DNA of 64,000 bases. Origin: Agarophyton chilense (taxonomy: Eukaryota > Rhodophyta > Florideophyceae > Gracilariales > Gracilariaceae). Of the stretch, positions 18,278 through 30,296 are shown in pieces (within the stretch, counting starts at the first letter, position 1; the number at the start of each line of letters is the position of its first letter). Below the pieces are notes generated by a model. The model worked only from the letters and a program-made list of their open reading frames with translations, searched no databases and had not been told where the DNA came from. The translations under genes and the position numbers were made by a program. Location of the stretch: assembly GCA_030374765.1 (NCBI GenBank), contig JARGXX010000100.1, forward strand, positions 186,001 through 250,000, in the 5' to 3' direction.

Positions 18278-21200
18278 CTAACCAAAGTGCTTCTCAGAGC
18301 TCTTCGTCTCAGCTGCAGCCTCGAAGTCAATACCCAGCCGACCAGAATAGAGAGTGAGCAGCACCGCTTCGGATAGGCAGCTATCCTTCTTTTTCAAAGG
18401 ATCAGCGAGGTTTACAGAACCTGGGATCCACGAGATGGCCTCCACGCTCCACGCTGCCAATCTCGAATTCAAACCGAATACTACTTACGGCACTCTTTAT
18501 CGACTTGTCCACCGAATTCCTCTGCGTAGATATAGACGTAAAAAAATCTTTAGAGTCCACCAGAATGCGGAGCTTGACCTCGAAGTTCATCAGTTCACTG
18601 TAGGCGCTGCGCATGGTACAGCACTCATCGATCCCTTCACCTGGGGCGAGTACCTCAGCCCCAGAAAATTTCTTCACAGGTCACCTGGCCTTGTGAGAGA
18701 TCCACGACGTAAAGTGGTAGATAGCATCCTTATTCATTGCACCAACAAGAAAACCAGTTACAACGCCGAGTTGACCGACGTCGTCAATGCGAGAGGCATC
18801 AGAAAATACTAGCCCGCTCAGCTCGCAGTCGCGCTTGTCAGCAGGGCGAGGGTATGCGATTACAGTACCCATCTTTTCCAGCCTGCAAACAGTAGTCAAT
18901 TGTTCCACGATGTGCGAGACTTTGAGACGGGAGGCTTTCTGCTGTAGATAACTACTGTAGAAGGAACACAGTTGGGAGAAAGCTTTTCCAATCCAGCTCA
19001 ACGAGCTGTTGATGGATGCAAAGGCAGCCTTCTCGATCTTGTTCATGCACTGGTCGGACTCTTTGCGGCGAATGCCGGTGACTGGGTATTACATGATACT
19101 GTTCATCTTATCTTCAGTGTTGGTTTCGATGGATCAGCCTTCATGCTTAATGGTGTTAATGCCGAAAACCCTCAGCTTCCCTGGACAATTATTGCCCACA
19201 CCAAACTTAAATCGATCGTTGAATGCAGTTATAAATCGATGCATGCGATCATCGGCGCCGGCTACTTTGAGGTCTTCGACAATCTTGGGTACCATTAGCA
19301 CAAGAATGCCGTCAACCTTCTGATAAAAAAGTTGCAGGATGTAAGTGCACTATATCATATCGATGATCTTCATCACCTTGTCCGATGCGTGCTGCCACTT
19401 CGCGTTGGCGTTCTTTAGACCGTAAGCAGCCGCAAGAAAGAGCCACAAGTGCGTTGAGTGCGTTGATTTCATCTTACTCTCTTTTGTCGGGCGAACATAA
19501 ACATTGCGCTGCGCTTTGCCAGTTTGGAGGAAGGCTGCGGTGAGTTTGGCATCGTAGAGCTTCCAGCCTTGCAGGGAGGCGATACTCTCTAAGATGCGAA
19601 AACCTGTGGGCGGGCAGGTTGCAAAGTTTTTGCTTAGCATGTCCTTCAGGTCGTCTTCATTCCCGTGGGGGGCGATCCTGGCCTTCAGCTTCAAAGAGCC
19701 GTCGTCATTATGCTTCACCTTATACAGGGTATGGCTGGAGATAATTTTGGGGTTAGGTGGGACATAGCGACGAAGCACAGGCTGGGCGATTTTGAGAAAG
19801 CTCTCTTCCTCCTTGGCATATGCATTATATACCGGATACTGCTCAAAGCCCTGAGCCCGATGCTGGAGGAATGGCTTGTTGCCAAAGAAAGTCAAGCATT
19901 TGCTTGAGCACGGACGCTTCTTGGCTTACAATAGATAGTGGCACTGTAGTCGTCACTGGGCTGGCGGGAATGGCACTGGAAAAATTCCAAACCTCCTTGG
20001 ACATGTCCAGCACTTCCTTGCCGCCGTGTTTATCGTGCAAATAGACGAGCCCGTCGTCCGCAGCAGAATTCACAGTGCCATACTGGTCGTCTAACGGCCA
20101 GAAGATTTCCACTCTGTCACCTATGCTGGCAGTGACATCGTCTTCTACTGCATCTGTGTCAAAATTAGTGTCGGCAGCCGCAGTGTCAGGAGTTAATTTG
20201 GATTTTTCATTAAACTCTTGTAACATTTCGATGCCATTCATTTCATCCAGGTCATCAATACCATTCACAAGCTTTGTGAAGCTCGTGTCAGGGATTGCCA
20301 TGCGCGTATCCTCAAACGCAGCTGTCAATTCCTAGCCAGGTTTGCCAGGCACAGTGAAAAGGCGGCTGTCGGCGTTAAATGATGTCACAGTCTTGGGGAG
20401 CGACCATTGTCCGCGCTTCTCAACTTCCTGTTCGACATACACTTCGACGAGGTAACCGGCGGTGAATGGTGTGTCCTTGATAGCTTTGGACTTAAGGATG
20501 ATCTGTAGCTTCGACGAGCGATAAACAGTTCGCGGGCTTCTGCCAGGGCTGCTGGGAGCACAGTGTCACGTGGCTTGCCATTGATGGGCCTGGTGACGCC
20601 TTTTGCCATCTCGAATGCTGACATGATATCATTTCCATATAAGTCATTGCTTATCGTTACAGCCATGTAAGCAGAGCAGTCAGCGTTGAAGTCTGCCCCG
20701 GCTGCCGACTTGAGCCTGAAGAAAACACTTCGAATGATGTTATTCTTTGACTCAATTGCGTTTTAAGTATGACGACGGGGCGGCACGACATGGAGCGGGA
20801 TGTGAAGCTTCTTGCAATGATCTCGGAATGCTCCATGGAGAAATGCTTTGTCTCCTCTGAGGGCTTTTGGGTGCCAGAATTGAGCCACCCAACTTCCCTC
20901 GAATTCGGTAACTGCCTCCTGCATAGACGTGGACTTAACCACGTGGGCAGTGGAGTAGCGAGACACATTGCCTATTGAATGTAGCACGCGAAATTGATCC
21001 ACAAACAAGTGATCAATGCATACGACGTCGTTGAAGGCCGTGTTCGACGCGCTGATCGACACCTTTCTCGTGGGAGGTGGAACGGCAGTAGACCGATAGG
21101 CTATGCAATCGTTCACCGTGTCTGTCACGTACTGGGCGACAGTTCGATTCCACAGCTTGTTGCGCTGTAGCAACAGTTTAAAGTCCGAAAAACAAGCAGG

Positions 21201-21665
21201 ACCGCAAACATGCATGTGCATCTTGTCAATGATAGCGTTCACATCGGCCCACGGCGACTTCTAAAGCGTAACGGCTGACAGACAGCAGAGCGTAGATCCA
21301 AGGTACCGTTTGGATTATGCGAAGCGTTCTACAGGGATATAAGATAAGAAGCTGTCATCAACGATTGCCAGAGAATCGTTCGAGCCGTTAGCATCGACGC
21401 AAGGAGCGTTCATTCCAAGATGGACAATGTTCGCCTTGCGGGTGACATTTCTCCCGATCACCCACTGTGATGATCCTTCGAGCACTAAGTGGGTGATTTT
21501 GATGTCATTTCCGAGGTCAAACTTGGCGCGCAGGACTATAGAGGCAAGTATGCTGCGCTGGGGGCTTGCATGAGCACCCACGCCATACTGCCACCTGGTG
21601 TGGCCGTTGAGCGATTGTTGCGTCGGCCGCATCGTCTTCGCGCATCTGCGCAACAAATGGTGCAC
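18278..21665 (-). pseudogene. copia D pol (protease end, integrase, reverse transcriptase, RNase H)
   Basis: Fragments in several frames match copia B throughout: LNGHTRWQYG and GSSQWVIGRNVTRKANI (21315-21665, between protease and integrase); VVCIDHL and LRGDKAFLHG (integrase core Asp residues, 20763-21242); APHGNEDDLKD and GWKLYDAKLTAAFLQTG (reverse transcriptase motif A region, 19350-19895, Asp now shifted to DAKL); LVFSDASRIDDVGQLG and ISWIPGSVNLADPL (RNase H, 18278-19046). Many stops and frameshifts. Its RNase H keeps the first Asp that copia B has lost. Confidence 0.88.
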
Positions 21666-22098
21666 TGTTGCCACTACAGTACAGCAGTGCTGTTACGCAT
21701 TTGCAGGCAGTGTGGGCGCATTTTCGGTGGCTCACAAGCGGTGTGATTTCCTTGCGATTTGTGTTGAACAAACCAGAATCCTTCCGCAACGTATAGCCCA
21801 CTGCGGCGTCCTAGGTTACAGAGAATAGAATTTAGCGATACTGATATATTATTCGCGCTTATAGTCTTCGTATGGACAATTCAGCAGACAACTGAGTTGG
21901 CCGTGGGCAGCCATAAAAGTCCACCCGGAGCTCCTAGGTGGCAACTCAATGGACGAACATCACGAGAGTGAGTGTGCTCAATCAGTTTTCTACTGTGTTT
22001 TTTTGTCTCAACTGCAAGTGTCGCACCTTTCTCCATTTTTCAAAATCCTACTGTACCACATAGACACCGTACAGTACGCAACCTAACATCCATCAACA
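21666..22098 (+). repeat. element E 5' LTR
   Basis: Runs from TGTTGCCACT to CATCAACA. A promoter-like CCATAAAAG lies near 21913. TGGCTCGAAGAG, a possible primer-binding site, lies about 7 nt after the end. Confidence 0.75.
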
Positions 22099-22171
22099 AA
22101 GCGCTTGGCTCGAAGAGTACGGTTGTTTTGGTTCTTTTGCTTCGAGTGTGTGCGTAGTACTTCAACACAAC

Positions 22172-23146
22172 ATGACAACTTCCAACTATGGTGTTTTGTC
22201 CGTTATTCAGCCGCCGACGTTACGATCTGTGGATCAATCTTCGCTTATCAAATTAGAAACGGGCTACACGGCGTATTGTACCAAAATAGAGGACGTCAAT
22301 AAGGACAGGGATGCAGACTCCAAGCTCACACCAGCTTCTGTGAAAGACTGTGTGGATGCCGCCACTCTGCATGCGTTATGTATGATTTGCGAAATCCAAG
22401 GTGCGACAACGGTTAAAGAAACTACAGCGGATATGGTTCGATCGTGGTTCGACGCAGCCTCTAGTTCTGCCCCTAAGGATTTTTCTGAACGTATCGAAGC
22501 CTCTTTGCGATTCGTAATGTTCACGTCAAACAAGGAAGATCCTGCTGGTTGCGTAGCCAACTTTATTATCGAAGTAATTACAGCTTTAGACCAGAACAAC
22601 GCATCAGAGGTTCTGTAGGATAAATATATGGCGAAGCTTTTCATCAATAGACTAGTAGGCAAGTTCCAACCAGACGTTCTGCGGGATCGTACCAAGATGC
22701 TACGCCGAGGATGGAAAAAGGAGCAACTCCCAAGAATCAAGCTTTTAAAGGACGAAGTGTCTAACATTGCCCTGGAAATTTCTCTAACCGAAACCGCTCG
22801 CGCTCGAGTCAATCCTCGTAAATCTCGTCAGAGCCGATATGGCATTGCCAAGTGTCAGGATCGCTCCAAGTCTGGAACTTCGGGCAACAGGGCTACATGT
22901 GACAAGAAGAACAACAACCGCGTTAGAGGCAAGTGCAAGGAGGCCAAGTGGACCGAACCTTGCCTCAACGAAGAATGCGGTGGCATGCATCACCTCAAGG
23001 ACTGTAGAAAGACATCAAATGAAAGAAAACAAGAACTTTTCGAAAAGTTTTACAGTAACAAGTGTGCAAAGAAGGTCAAGACCGTGAGATCAAAATTTTT
23101 CACGGAGAGCCAAATGTCTAACGCTGGAGAGGGGCGTTTCGCCTAG
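22172..23146 (+). pseudogene. element E Gag
   Basis: Starts at ATG 22172 (MTTSNYG). One in-frame TAG at 22616-22618 breaks about 325 codons; the frame is otherwise open. The centre (SFIVMFTSNK-like region and LFINRLVGKFQPDVLRD) resembles retrotransposon capsid proteins. The C-terminal part is basic and holds CLNEECGGMHHLKDC, a cysteine/histidine motif of the kind seen in gag proteins of oomycete and other protist elements. It would bind and package element RNA. Confidence 0.7.
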
Positions 23147-23676
23147 CTCTACCTTTTCAAAGAGTTTGGACGCTAATGAAAAGAATGAAGTCTTTAAGGG
23201 CTGGTTGGCCACTAGTCATGTCACATCTTTATCAAGCAGAAGCGCGTTCGCCTCTTCTTTACATTCCAAAAATTATCAAATTAACCTCAAGTATTTCTTT
23301 GATAATACGTTCGTCATAATGTACAACCATAGAGAACGTTTGCTTGGAAATTCGATCGATGAGATGCGATACAATTGGGGACAATTCGAGCGACCCTACA
23401 AGCACCAAGGTTCCAAATTTCGGTCGTTACTTTTGTCCTGCTTCAAACATCACTGGGGGATTCCCATCACGCATTCTTCGCTGCAAAAACAGCGAGTTGT
23501 TTTTGTGGATATATTTCGCATGAGCGCCTTAGAAAATTTCACGATTCATCAGAAACTAGGGCTTGTACAAGAACAACTCAGACATGGAGAGCCAGGAAGG
23601 TCACAATATGTGATCGTTTCTGGCGATCGGCCTACATATCGCATGCTCATGAAAATCTGGAAAAGCTCGTACTCTG
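23147..23676 (+). other. unassigned remnant between E gag and gypsy-2
   Basis: Contains a 171-codon open frame (23166-23681) with no motif I recognise. The frame runs into the first bases of the gypsy-2 LTR, so its end is accidental. It may be decayed protease or pol of element E. Confidence 0.35.
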
Positions 23677-24123
23677 TGTGACGCAATGACGGGTTAAGTC
23701 AGCGTACGGGTCTCAACCGGTGGTAGCGTGGTAGAGCGGGTCCTAAGGTTCGAATCCTTGACGGCGGCACTCCAAGAGTTCTTCGTGAAATGGGCTGGCT
23801 TTTACTGCGTAGTCCTACAGGGCGGAGCTACGGAAACGATGGCTTGAAGACCAAAGGGTGGAACTAATATACCAAAGCGGGTTATTTAGTATCCTAACGG
23901 TGCCTATAGTACTCTAAGGGAGAAGCGTCACTCGAGCCAAGTAAATAGTACTGGCGCGGCGCTGAGACCTCCCTGGCACTGTAGTCTTAATCTATTGCAC
24001 TAATTAAATTAAATTAGTAATCTAAATGAGTCCATCTGAGTTCGACCGGTACACGTGTCACCTGCAAGATCGTTCAGGGCCCGGCGGCTTACCGGTCTCA
24101 ATCGTTATTATCGCCCCTTCACA
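23677..24123 (-). repeat. gypsy-2 3' LTR with tRNA-like block
   Basis: TGTGACGC to CTTCACA on the plus strand, 447 bp. It is followed by tatctccctcctta, whose complement is the polypurine tract. On the plus strand 23721-23760 resembles parts of a tRNA: a D-arm-like TAGCGTGGTAGAGCGG, and a T arm with a 4-bp stem, the loop TTCGAAT and an exact B box GGTTCGAATCC at 23747-23757. There is no anticodon arm between them. Confidence 0.85.
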
Positions 24124-24206
24124 TATCTCCCTCCTTAGGATTCGACCGTCACGGCGAAGTCCAAATTGCCTCACACCTTGCTGGGGGTCTGGCTCTAGTT
24201 GGACCT

Positions 24207-25228
24207 ATGGTTGAACCCCCGATCTTGCCTTCGGGGTCGAAACGTCGTGATTATGAGCGTCCTAGTGGCCTGGACACGAGCGATGCCGTCTACGACATGT
24301 CGGTGCCTTATGAACATCCGGGGGGTCGGTTGCCCTCGTTATCAGTGGGCGCGGCGGGGCGTCGCATTGACCCCATCCTCGGGGGTACCAAGGCATAAGA
24401 GCTGACCCTTGGCTCCAGGTTGGCAATTAGTTCACCTAAGGTACTGTACGCGCACCGTGGGGGGATTCCTTGCCGCTTTTCCTATCCTTCGGTATTCCTT
24501 TGGCGACCCTACGCGCATTGTCCGTCTTGAACCACGGTGCGCGCTTCGTCCATTCAAGGTCTCGTCAATCATCCTGCCCGATTCGGTTTCATCTTTCCTT
24601 CTTCCCATCTCGGTATTCCTCCATTGGTCGCGCGCGATGCCGCGACCGCCTTATAAGCCCGTCGGATATGCCATTCTCCCTCTGGACTTTGTCGCTTCCG
24701 TCGGTTTTGCTTTCCATTTCCCAGCGGGCCAACCTGTGGGCAGCGGCACCATGGCTTCGAACAACCAAGCGGGGAGCTGGACAGTGCATCATGCCATTCT
24801 GCCCTCTCGTTGGTAATACTTCCTCGATGGACATTGCGACTGTTTTGAGAGAAGCTTACTCCTGGGCGCGTCGCTCGGTGCGCTACGCCACGGTTGTCCA
24901 ACAGGGTCAGGATCTGAAGACCGATATGGTCAATATCCGGTAGCAGAATGCGCAGGTGATGTCCCAGAGGGTCACTGCCGATTTGGATGCTCGGTATGGT
25001 CTAAATTTGAGTGACCCGGAGGCTTCCGATGGTGACAGTATTTCCTTAGGTGAATCTCCGCTGAAGAAGCGTGCTCGGCTGGCTGGGGCCGGTTCGGGTG
25101 ATCCAGTTGGCTCCTCGGGTGACCTAGTCCCGGTTTTGCTCCTGCAGGTTCCCATGAAGACGACGGAGTTACTCCTGCGTCGCCCCAGTGAGTCCTGTTG
25201 GTGTTCCGAGCGCTTCCGCGAACCTTGA
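24207..25228 (+). pseudogene. gypsy-2 antisense gene (aORF), internally deleted
   Basis: Runs opposite to pol between 3' LTR and chromodomain. The first piece (24207-24398, MVEPPILPSG...) aligns with the start of the gypsy-3 gene around GAAGRR and LTLG. The middle (about 58405-59870 of gypsy-3) is missing. The last part matches closely: SMDIATVLREAYSWARRS, VVQQGQDLKTDMVNI, DARYGLNLSD, LKKRARLAGA. Where gypsy-3 has TAA and TAG, this copy reads CAA and CAG; conversely it has TAG (near 24941) where gypsy-3 has CAG. No known domain is recognised; the end is acidic then basic. Confidence 0.65.
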
Positions 25229-25266
25229 GGTCATGGTGAGGGCTGTTTTACCTCTGTCAGTTGTCA

Positions 25267-25272
25267 AATAAA
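25267..25272 (+). terminator. AATAAA poly(A) signal for the gypsy-2 antisense gene
   Basis: AATAAA lies about 40 nt after the end of the antisense gene and is kept in the same context (gtcaaataaattaatgcttg) in gypsy-3. Confidence 0.6.
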
Positions 25273-25308
25273 TTAATGCTTGTGCTTTCTTAAGGTCTTT
25301 CATTTATC

Positions 25309-26026
25309 TTAAACGGGCGTGCCCCGAGACGGCGTCCAATCTTGAGAGCGTCTTCGGTCTTCCTCAAGTGTCTCCGAAGGACCGACCTTGTTCCCTGATG
25401 CGGGAACTACGACGAACCGTCGTGATCTGGAGAACCGTCGTGATCCGGCGAACCGTCGGGTCGGGAGCTGGTTTGAGAGGCGTTTTAGGATTATTCGGGC
25501 CATTGGTTGGATTATTTGAACCAATGGTTGCCCTCTCCTGAATACCGCGCCCCGAGTGGCTGATTCTGCGCCAATAGCGAGCGATAAAATTAGCCGGAAT
25601 GGTTTGAGGCTCCTGCAAAGTATCTTCCTCAGGTGTGTAGCGGAACCAAGGGACGCAATAGCGCATAGTTCCATCTTCTCCCCGACCGGCGGAGATGATG
25701 CGCTCAGCTACATATTCCTGTTGATGTTCATCCTCCGGAAGGAGAGTGTGGTCCAGAGCAGCGAATCCATCGGATTCGGTTGGGAGCGATGGGTCATAGT
25801 AGTTTGCATGGACCATCTTGTCCGTGAGGCTGGTCGACTCCTCTGGAACTGCCTTAGTGGGTGTGGAGACTTGATCGTCAACCTGAGGTCGTGGTGCTTT
25901 CGTTGGGCCAGAGGGCTGGGATGTTCTTCGTCCGGAGGAACTGGGAGCTCGTGTCACGCGGTCAATAAACACGGTGTCCCGTAGACCGTCAATGTGTAAC
26001 GTGATGGTGTGTTCATTGGCCTTCAT
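25309..26026 (-). pseudogene. gypsy-2 chromodomain at the C-terminus of integrase
   Basis: The 25364-26026 frame contains EYVAERIISAGRGEDG, MRYCVPWFRYTPEEDT and QEPQTIP, a chromodomain: an aromatic start, then the W-x-x-Y-x-x-E-E-D-T block. In chromoviruses this domain guides integration to chromatin with histone marks. A frameshift then moves the tail (AIGAESATRGAVFRRGQP) to the 25309-25674 frame; in gypsy-3 both parts share one frame. The first Trp-like position reads VPWF, so the fold may be altered. Confidence 0.8.
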
Positions 26027-26173
26027 GACTTTGTATGGTTCCGTAGAGCAGGATAAGAGCTTTCGCGTAATATCCTCGAGTTCCTCACTGTCTTTCAGTG
26101 AACGGTTCAGGTAAACCAGGTCTCCTTTCCCAAAGGTCGGTGTGTTCCAACCGGGTTGGTCGAAATTGATTAT

Positions 26174-27029
26174 TTAGCGCCGTTGGGCATTGGTTAGTAC
26201 AGTTCTGGCCGATTGGAGAATGCGGTCAATGCGTCGGCGCGAGTAGCGCTTCGCCCGGGTAGGAGTCACTCCTTCGGTTATATCCTGGGGTATGATCGAT
26301 TCCTGAAGGTCAACAGCTATCGGTGGTAGCGCTCTCGTTAGACTTAAGTCGAACGGTGTTGTCCCCGTGGAAGCGTGCACATTCGTGTTGTAGGCATAAA
26401 CCAGTGGCTCAACGTAGTCGTCCCAGTCCAATTGACGCTCCGAAATGTAGTGCGCCTATCAGTCCAGGAGGGTGCGGTTGAAGCGTTCGGCTTGGCCATT
26501 GGTTTGCTGGTGGTACTCCGTGGTGGTCACATGTTTGATACCTATTGTAGCACAGACATGCGGGAAGAATTTGGATACAAACTGATTGCCATTATCCGTA
26601 AGGAGGTAGAGTGGCATGCCATATGGACATAACCAGTAGGAAAAGAAGGCCGTGGGGACCTCCGTGGCCGTTGTCTTTCCTAGGGGTAGGGCTTGGGTCA
26701 GCTTGGTAAACCTATCGGTTATAACCAAAACAAACCGTTCCCCATGGAAAGACTTAGGCAAAGGCCCAGGTATATCCATTACGACAAATCACATCGGACC
26801 TGCGGCGGGAAAAAGCTTCAATTTGGCCTGATGGTTGGCGCGAGGCCCTCGGATCTGTGCGCACGATGTACAGTTCCGTGCGGTTTGCCACAGGTCCTGC
26901 GCCATCAGGGGCCAGTAGAAGAACTTCTTTAGGGTCTGGTACATCCGTCGGCCTCCAGGGTGACCAGCCAAGCGGGGGAAATGGGCGAGGTATAGGAATC
27001 GCGCCCTTAGCATAGTTGGTATAACCCAT
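26174..27029 (-). pseudogene. gypsy-2 integrase
   Basis: Pieces in several frames. Core: FVLVITDRFTKLTQAL, LLTDNGNQFVSKFF (second Asp) and QQTNGQAERFNRTL (catalytic Glu). The N-terminal zinc region and the GPVANRTELYIVRTDPR stretch precede it; the zinc Cys residues are partly lost in this frame. The C-terminal part (26174-26431) has the usual YVEPLVYAYNTNVHASTG block. The region 27030-27508 links to RNase H and holds stops only. Confidence 0.85.
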
Positions 27030-27508
27030 TGGAATGCGCCATCCAGCGGTGCGCGGCGAAATAGTAGTCCAAATCAGTCATAGTCGAACAGGCATCATGG
27101 GGTTCCTACCAATTGGGCTGTTTCCTTGCAGTACCCGTCTTCTACCTGCGCCTGTAAGAGTTTCTCAATAGTTATAGGGAAGAGCTCTATTTCCTCCGGG
27201 GCTATCGCATTAACCTGAGGTGGTGTCGAATTGGGCGTTTCTGTTTCCCAGTCCAATAGGTATACTTCGTTCTCCTATACCTCAAGACCATTCGATTAGA
27301 CCTTACCTATAAGGTCATCCGTCTCCGTATAACCCTGAAATTCATCATCTGTGAAAAGGGTAGGAATTAGGTCTTCCAATAGAGTTTCATCAGTTCCGTC
27401 GGTAATGATTCGCGAGACGGAATATGCTGCCTGGTGCTTGATGCCTGGCCTATAGGTTATATCGCAGTCACATTCTGACAGCCTGAGGCGCCGCCGAGCG
27501 AAGCGACT

Positions 27509-28618
27509 TTATGCATCGGTCATATTGAGCAACCAGCAGAGTAAATCATGCTCTGTCCGAATGGGAAACCTAGTTCCCTCGAGGTACGGACGGAAACTCA
27601 ATACGGACCATACGATGGCTGGACATTTTTTTTCCGTCGTACTGTACTTTCGTTCCGCGCTGGTGAGCGTTCTGCTCCAGTAGCCAATAGGTCGATAGTC
27701 CTTCGGTGACTCCCGTTCCTGTCGCAGTGCACAACCCACTTGGACATCAGAGGCATCTGTTTCCAGTACAAAAGGCCTGTTGGGCTTTGGTAGAGCCAGT
27801 ATGGGTGGGTTTAGCAAATTGTCCTTTAGGGTCTGAAAAGCCTCGTACTGGTCGTCCGTAAGGGCTTCGAACTCCGAAGGTGTTCCCTTCTTCAGCGTCG
27901 CGTTGAGAGGGACGGAGATATTGGCAAATCCTTGGACGAACCGTCGATAAACGTTGCACAAGCCCACGAAGGATCGTAGTTCCGTGTGGGTCCTAGGAGG
28001 CTCAGGCTGGCAAATCGCATTTGTGGTCCGTGTGGCCACCTTTAGCTTTCCTGGGAGGACGACGTGACCAAGATAGTTCTCTGAGGCCTGAAAAAAAGCG
28101 CATTTTCGGAGTTTCAGTGTTACTCCAGCGTACAGTAGGATTGTTAGCACCTCCTTCACGTGGCGAAGGTGTTGCTTTACGGTCCGTGAGAAGATTATGA
28201 CGTCATCTAAATAGACCAGGGCGAACATCTACTTGGCTCTGGACAGTGTGATATCCATTACCCGTTGGAAAGGGGCTGGTGCATTCTTCAAACCAGAGGC
28301 CATGCGATTAAATCGGAACAGACCTTCTTGGGTGGTAGAAGTTGACAGCGCTCTCGCACTTTCGGCCAAAGGGATTTGCAAATATCCCGAGTTAGCGTCC
28401 AGTGTGGTATATAAGACAGCTTCGCCTAATGAATCCAGACAGTCGTTCATGCGGGGTATCGGGTATGAGTCCCTCTTGGTTACTGAGTTCAGCTTCCTGT
28501 AGTCGACACAGAACTTGACGGAGCCATCCTTCTTAGCAGCAAAGACAAGGGGACTTGCCCATTCGGATTGGTTAGGAGGCGCCGGCTCTATGACATGAGC
28601 TTTGCGCATTATGTCCAT
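27509..28618 (-). pseudogene. gypsy-2 reverse transcriptase and RNase H
   Basis: One frame with a TAG at 28229-28231. Signatures: FCVDYRKLNSVTKRDSYPIPR, LKNAPAPFQRVMDI, and YLDDVIIFSR directly after the stop, so catalytic Asp residues are intact. RNase H follows with LETDASDVQVGCAL and IRTEHDLLCWLL (TDH has become TEH). The frame stops at 27509 within the RNase H end. Confidence 0.9.
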
Positions 28619-28644
28619 CTGGTCGGCGACAATTTTCCTACCCT

Positions 28645-29701
28645 TCAGGCCTGTACGGTATGGGTGCGGGAACTGTGGTCTAGCATCATCCTGAAGGTTA
28701 ATGCCGTGTGTAGTGGCTCTGATTTCCCCAAGCTAATTGAACACATGGTCTGGTATTCTCGGAGAATATCAAGTCCCTGGGGCCTATAGGATTCGAGTTC
28801 TGCGCCGATAGCGACGTTCCCTTTCCAAGAGTCGACGTCATTGTCGGCAGTCGGCATGGAACTGTTATCCATTTGGGCCTCCATGATGGCCACGGGCGCG
28901 GGTAGAGTGGTGCCAATCACTGTAACTATAGGGAAACGCACGGGTTTATCTTGGAAGTTGCTGAATGTGACCAAGAACGGCCTGTTGGGGGTGGATGTCC
29001 ATTACTCCATTGGCCATCAAGGTAAGGTGCTTCAGAGCCGTTTCCGGGTGGTTCTGAATCGTTACGATACCTGAAAACTAGGAATGGACCGATAAAGCGA
29101 TTTGGGTCATCGGCGGTATCCTTATGGCCTTTGATAGGCGAACCTTATTGGACTTCGCTTTTTCGAAGACAACCGCTCGTTTGCGGTTCGCTTCTGGCCC
29201 TGGGGCGGAACCAGTTATGGAGATGGAAGGTGCGCAGTAAAACGCAACTTTCCTAAGGCCTGGATAAATGGCCTTAATGTATCGTTCAGTAAAGGAGGTC
29301 CCTAGGATTGCTTCAGCGCCTAAGTTAGGACATACAAGGAACCACGTGTGGACTTTGAATTGTCCTGCCTGGAGGTAAAGTGGTACAATCCCTTTAATTT
29401 CTATTGGTCTACATGATGCATCGGTATTCCTTGGGGTCCTCCGTGCCTGAACGAAATCTTGCCACCCCAGTGGGAGCAGCTTAGAATGGACCAAGTCGGG
29501 AGCAGCGCCTGTGTCCAATACAGCTGTGGTCCATTGAGAGTTGATGGAACGAAGTCCTACAGCTACTTGAGTTTTATAGTTCTCTTTCCTGAGGATACAG
29601 ACGCGATCGTTACTGTGTTCCAATTGTGGTTTATCCTGAGTAGTCCATTGTGGGTGGTTCGTACTGGGAGGTGAGGAGCTATTTGGATCATGACCGTCCA
29701 A
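28645..29701 (-). pseudogene. gypsy-2 protease and linker
   Basis: 29078-29701 carries AVLDTGAAPDLVHSK, the aspartic-protease active site, and EAILGTSF, the second conserved patch. A second frame (28645-28974) supplies the linker to the reverse transcriptase and matches the gypsy-3 stretch near 63729-63986 (LTFRMMLDHSSRTHTVQ). A frameshift and stops lie between them. Confidence 0.8.
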
Positions 29702-30296
29702 TTGGTTGAGGCAGGGTCTTAAAGAGGGAGGATTCCCCTCGAGTCGTCCCTCTAGAAGTTTTCCGATGGGGTTTCTGTTTCTTCCTGAGGATAGGATTCT
29801 TACACGGGGTCGTCCGTAGGATCTACAATGGCGTGGACCTGTGGGGCTTTGGTCGGACTATCTGGAGGCGTGGCATAGCCTGAGCTTCCCGGGGTCCCTG
29901 CGGTTCGTTGTTGTGCCCTGTTATACATTCCTTCGGATCTCCGCACTCAATAATTCTATTCCCTTAGGGCTAGGAGATTTTTGCGTGCGTCCTAAGGCAG
30001 ATACCTCGTACAGTCACAAGGATGGGTCACGGAAAGGCAGAAAAAGCAAGCCCTTGGAGAGCGAACAAAAACGTCCTTGCGGGGCAGAAAGGGAGAATAC
30101 TTGGGTGTGGGTGATCCAGTGGTCGCTGTAGTTCCCTGGGAGGAATATGATGGGGGCCCTGACGGAGGAGAACTGAAATTAACCGTGAGGACATCTCACG
30201 AATCGGCGTAATGGAGCGAAGCATCCATGTTCAACTCCGTGGAGCTAAACAAATGGGCTTGGTCGGGTTTACGCAATGGAGTTGCGTGTCCTTTGG
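29702..30296 (-). other. gypsy-2 gag-protease spacer
   Basis: No coding frame longer than short chance ORFs. A Gag C-terminus or zinc knuckle would be expected here but none is readable, so it is probably decayed. Confidence 0.4.

Noticed and set aside
21517-21801. Minus-strand ORF MGYTLRKDSG..., repeated at 32432-32668
   Set aside because: It lies in the element E LTR in both copies; the similarity is that of the LTR, not of a protein gene.
23166-23681. 171-codon ORF as an intact element E gene
   Set aside because: It runs into the gypsy-2 LTR and lacks any recognisable motif; listed only as an unassigned remnant.
23721-23768. A complete tRNA gene in the gypsy LTR
   Set aside because: There is no anticodon arm and no acceptor stem pairing that I can see; kept only as a tRNA-like block.
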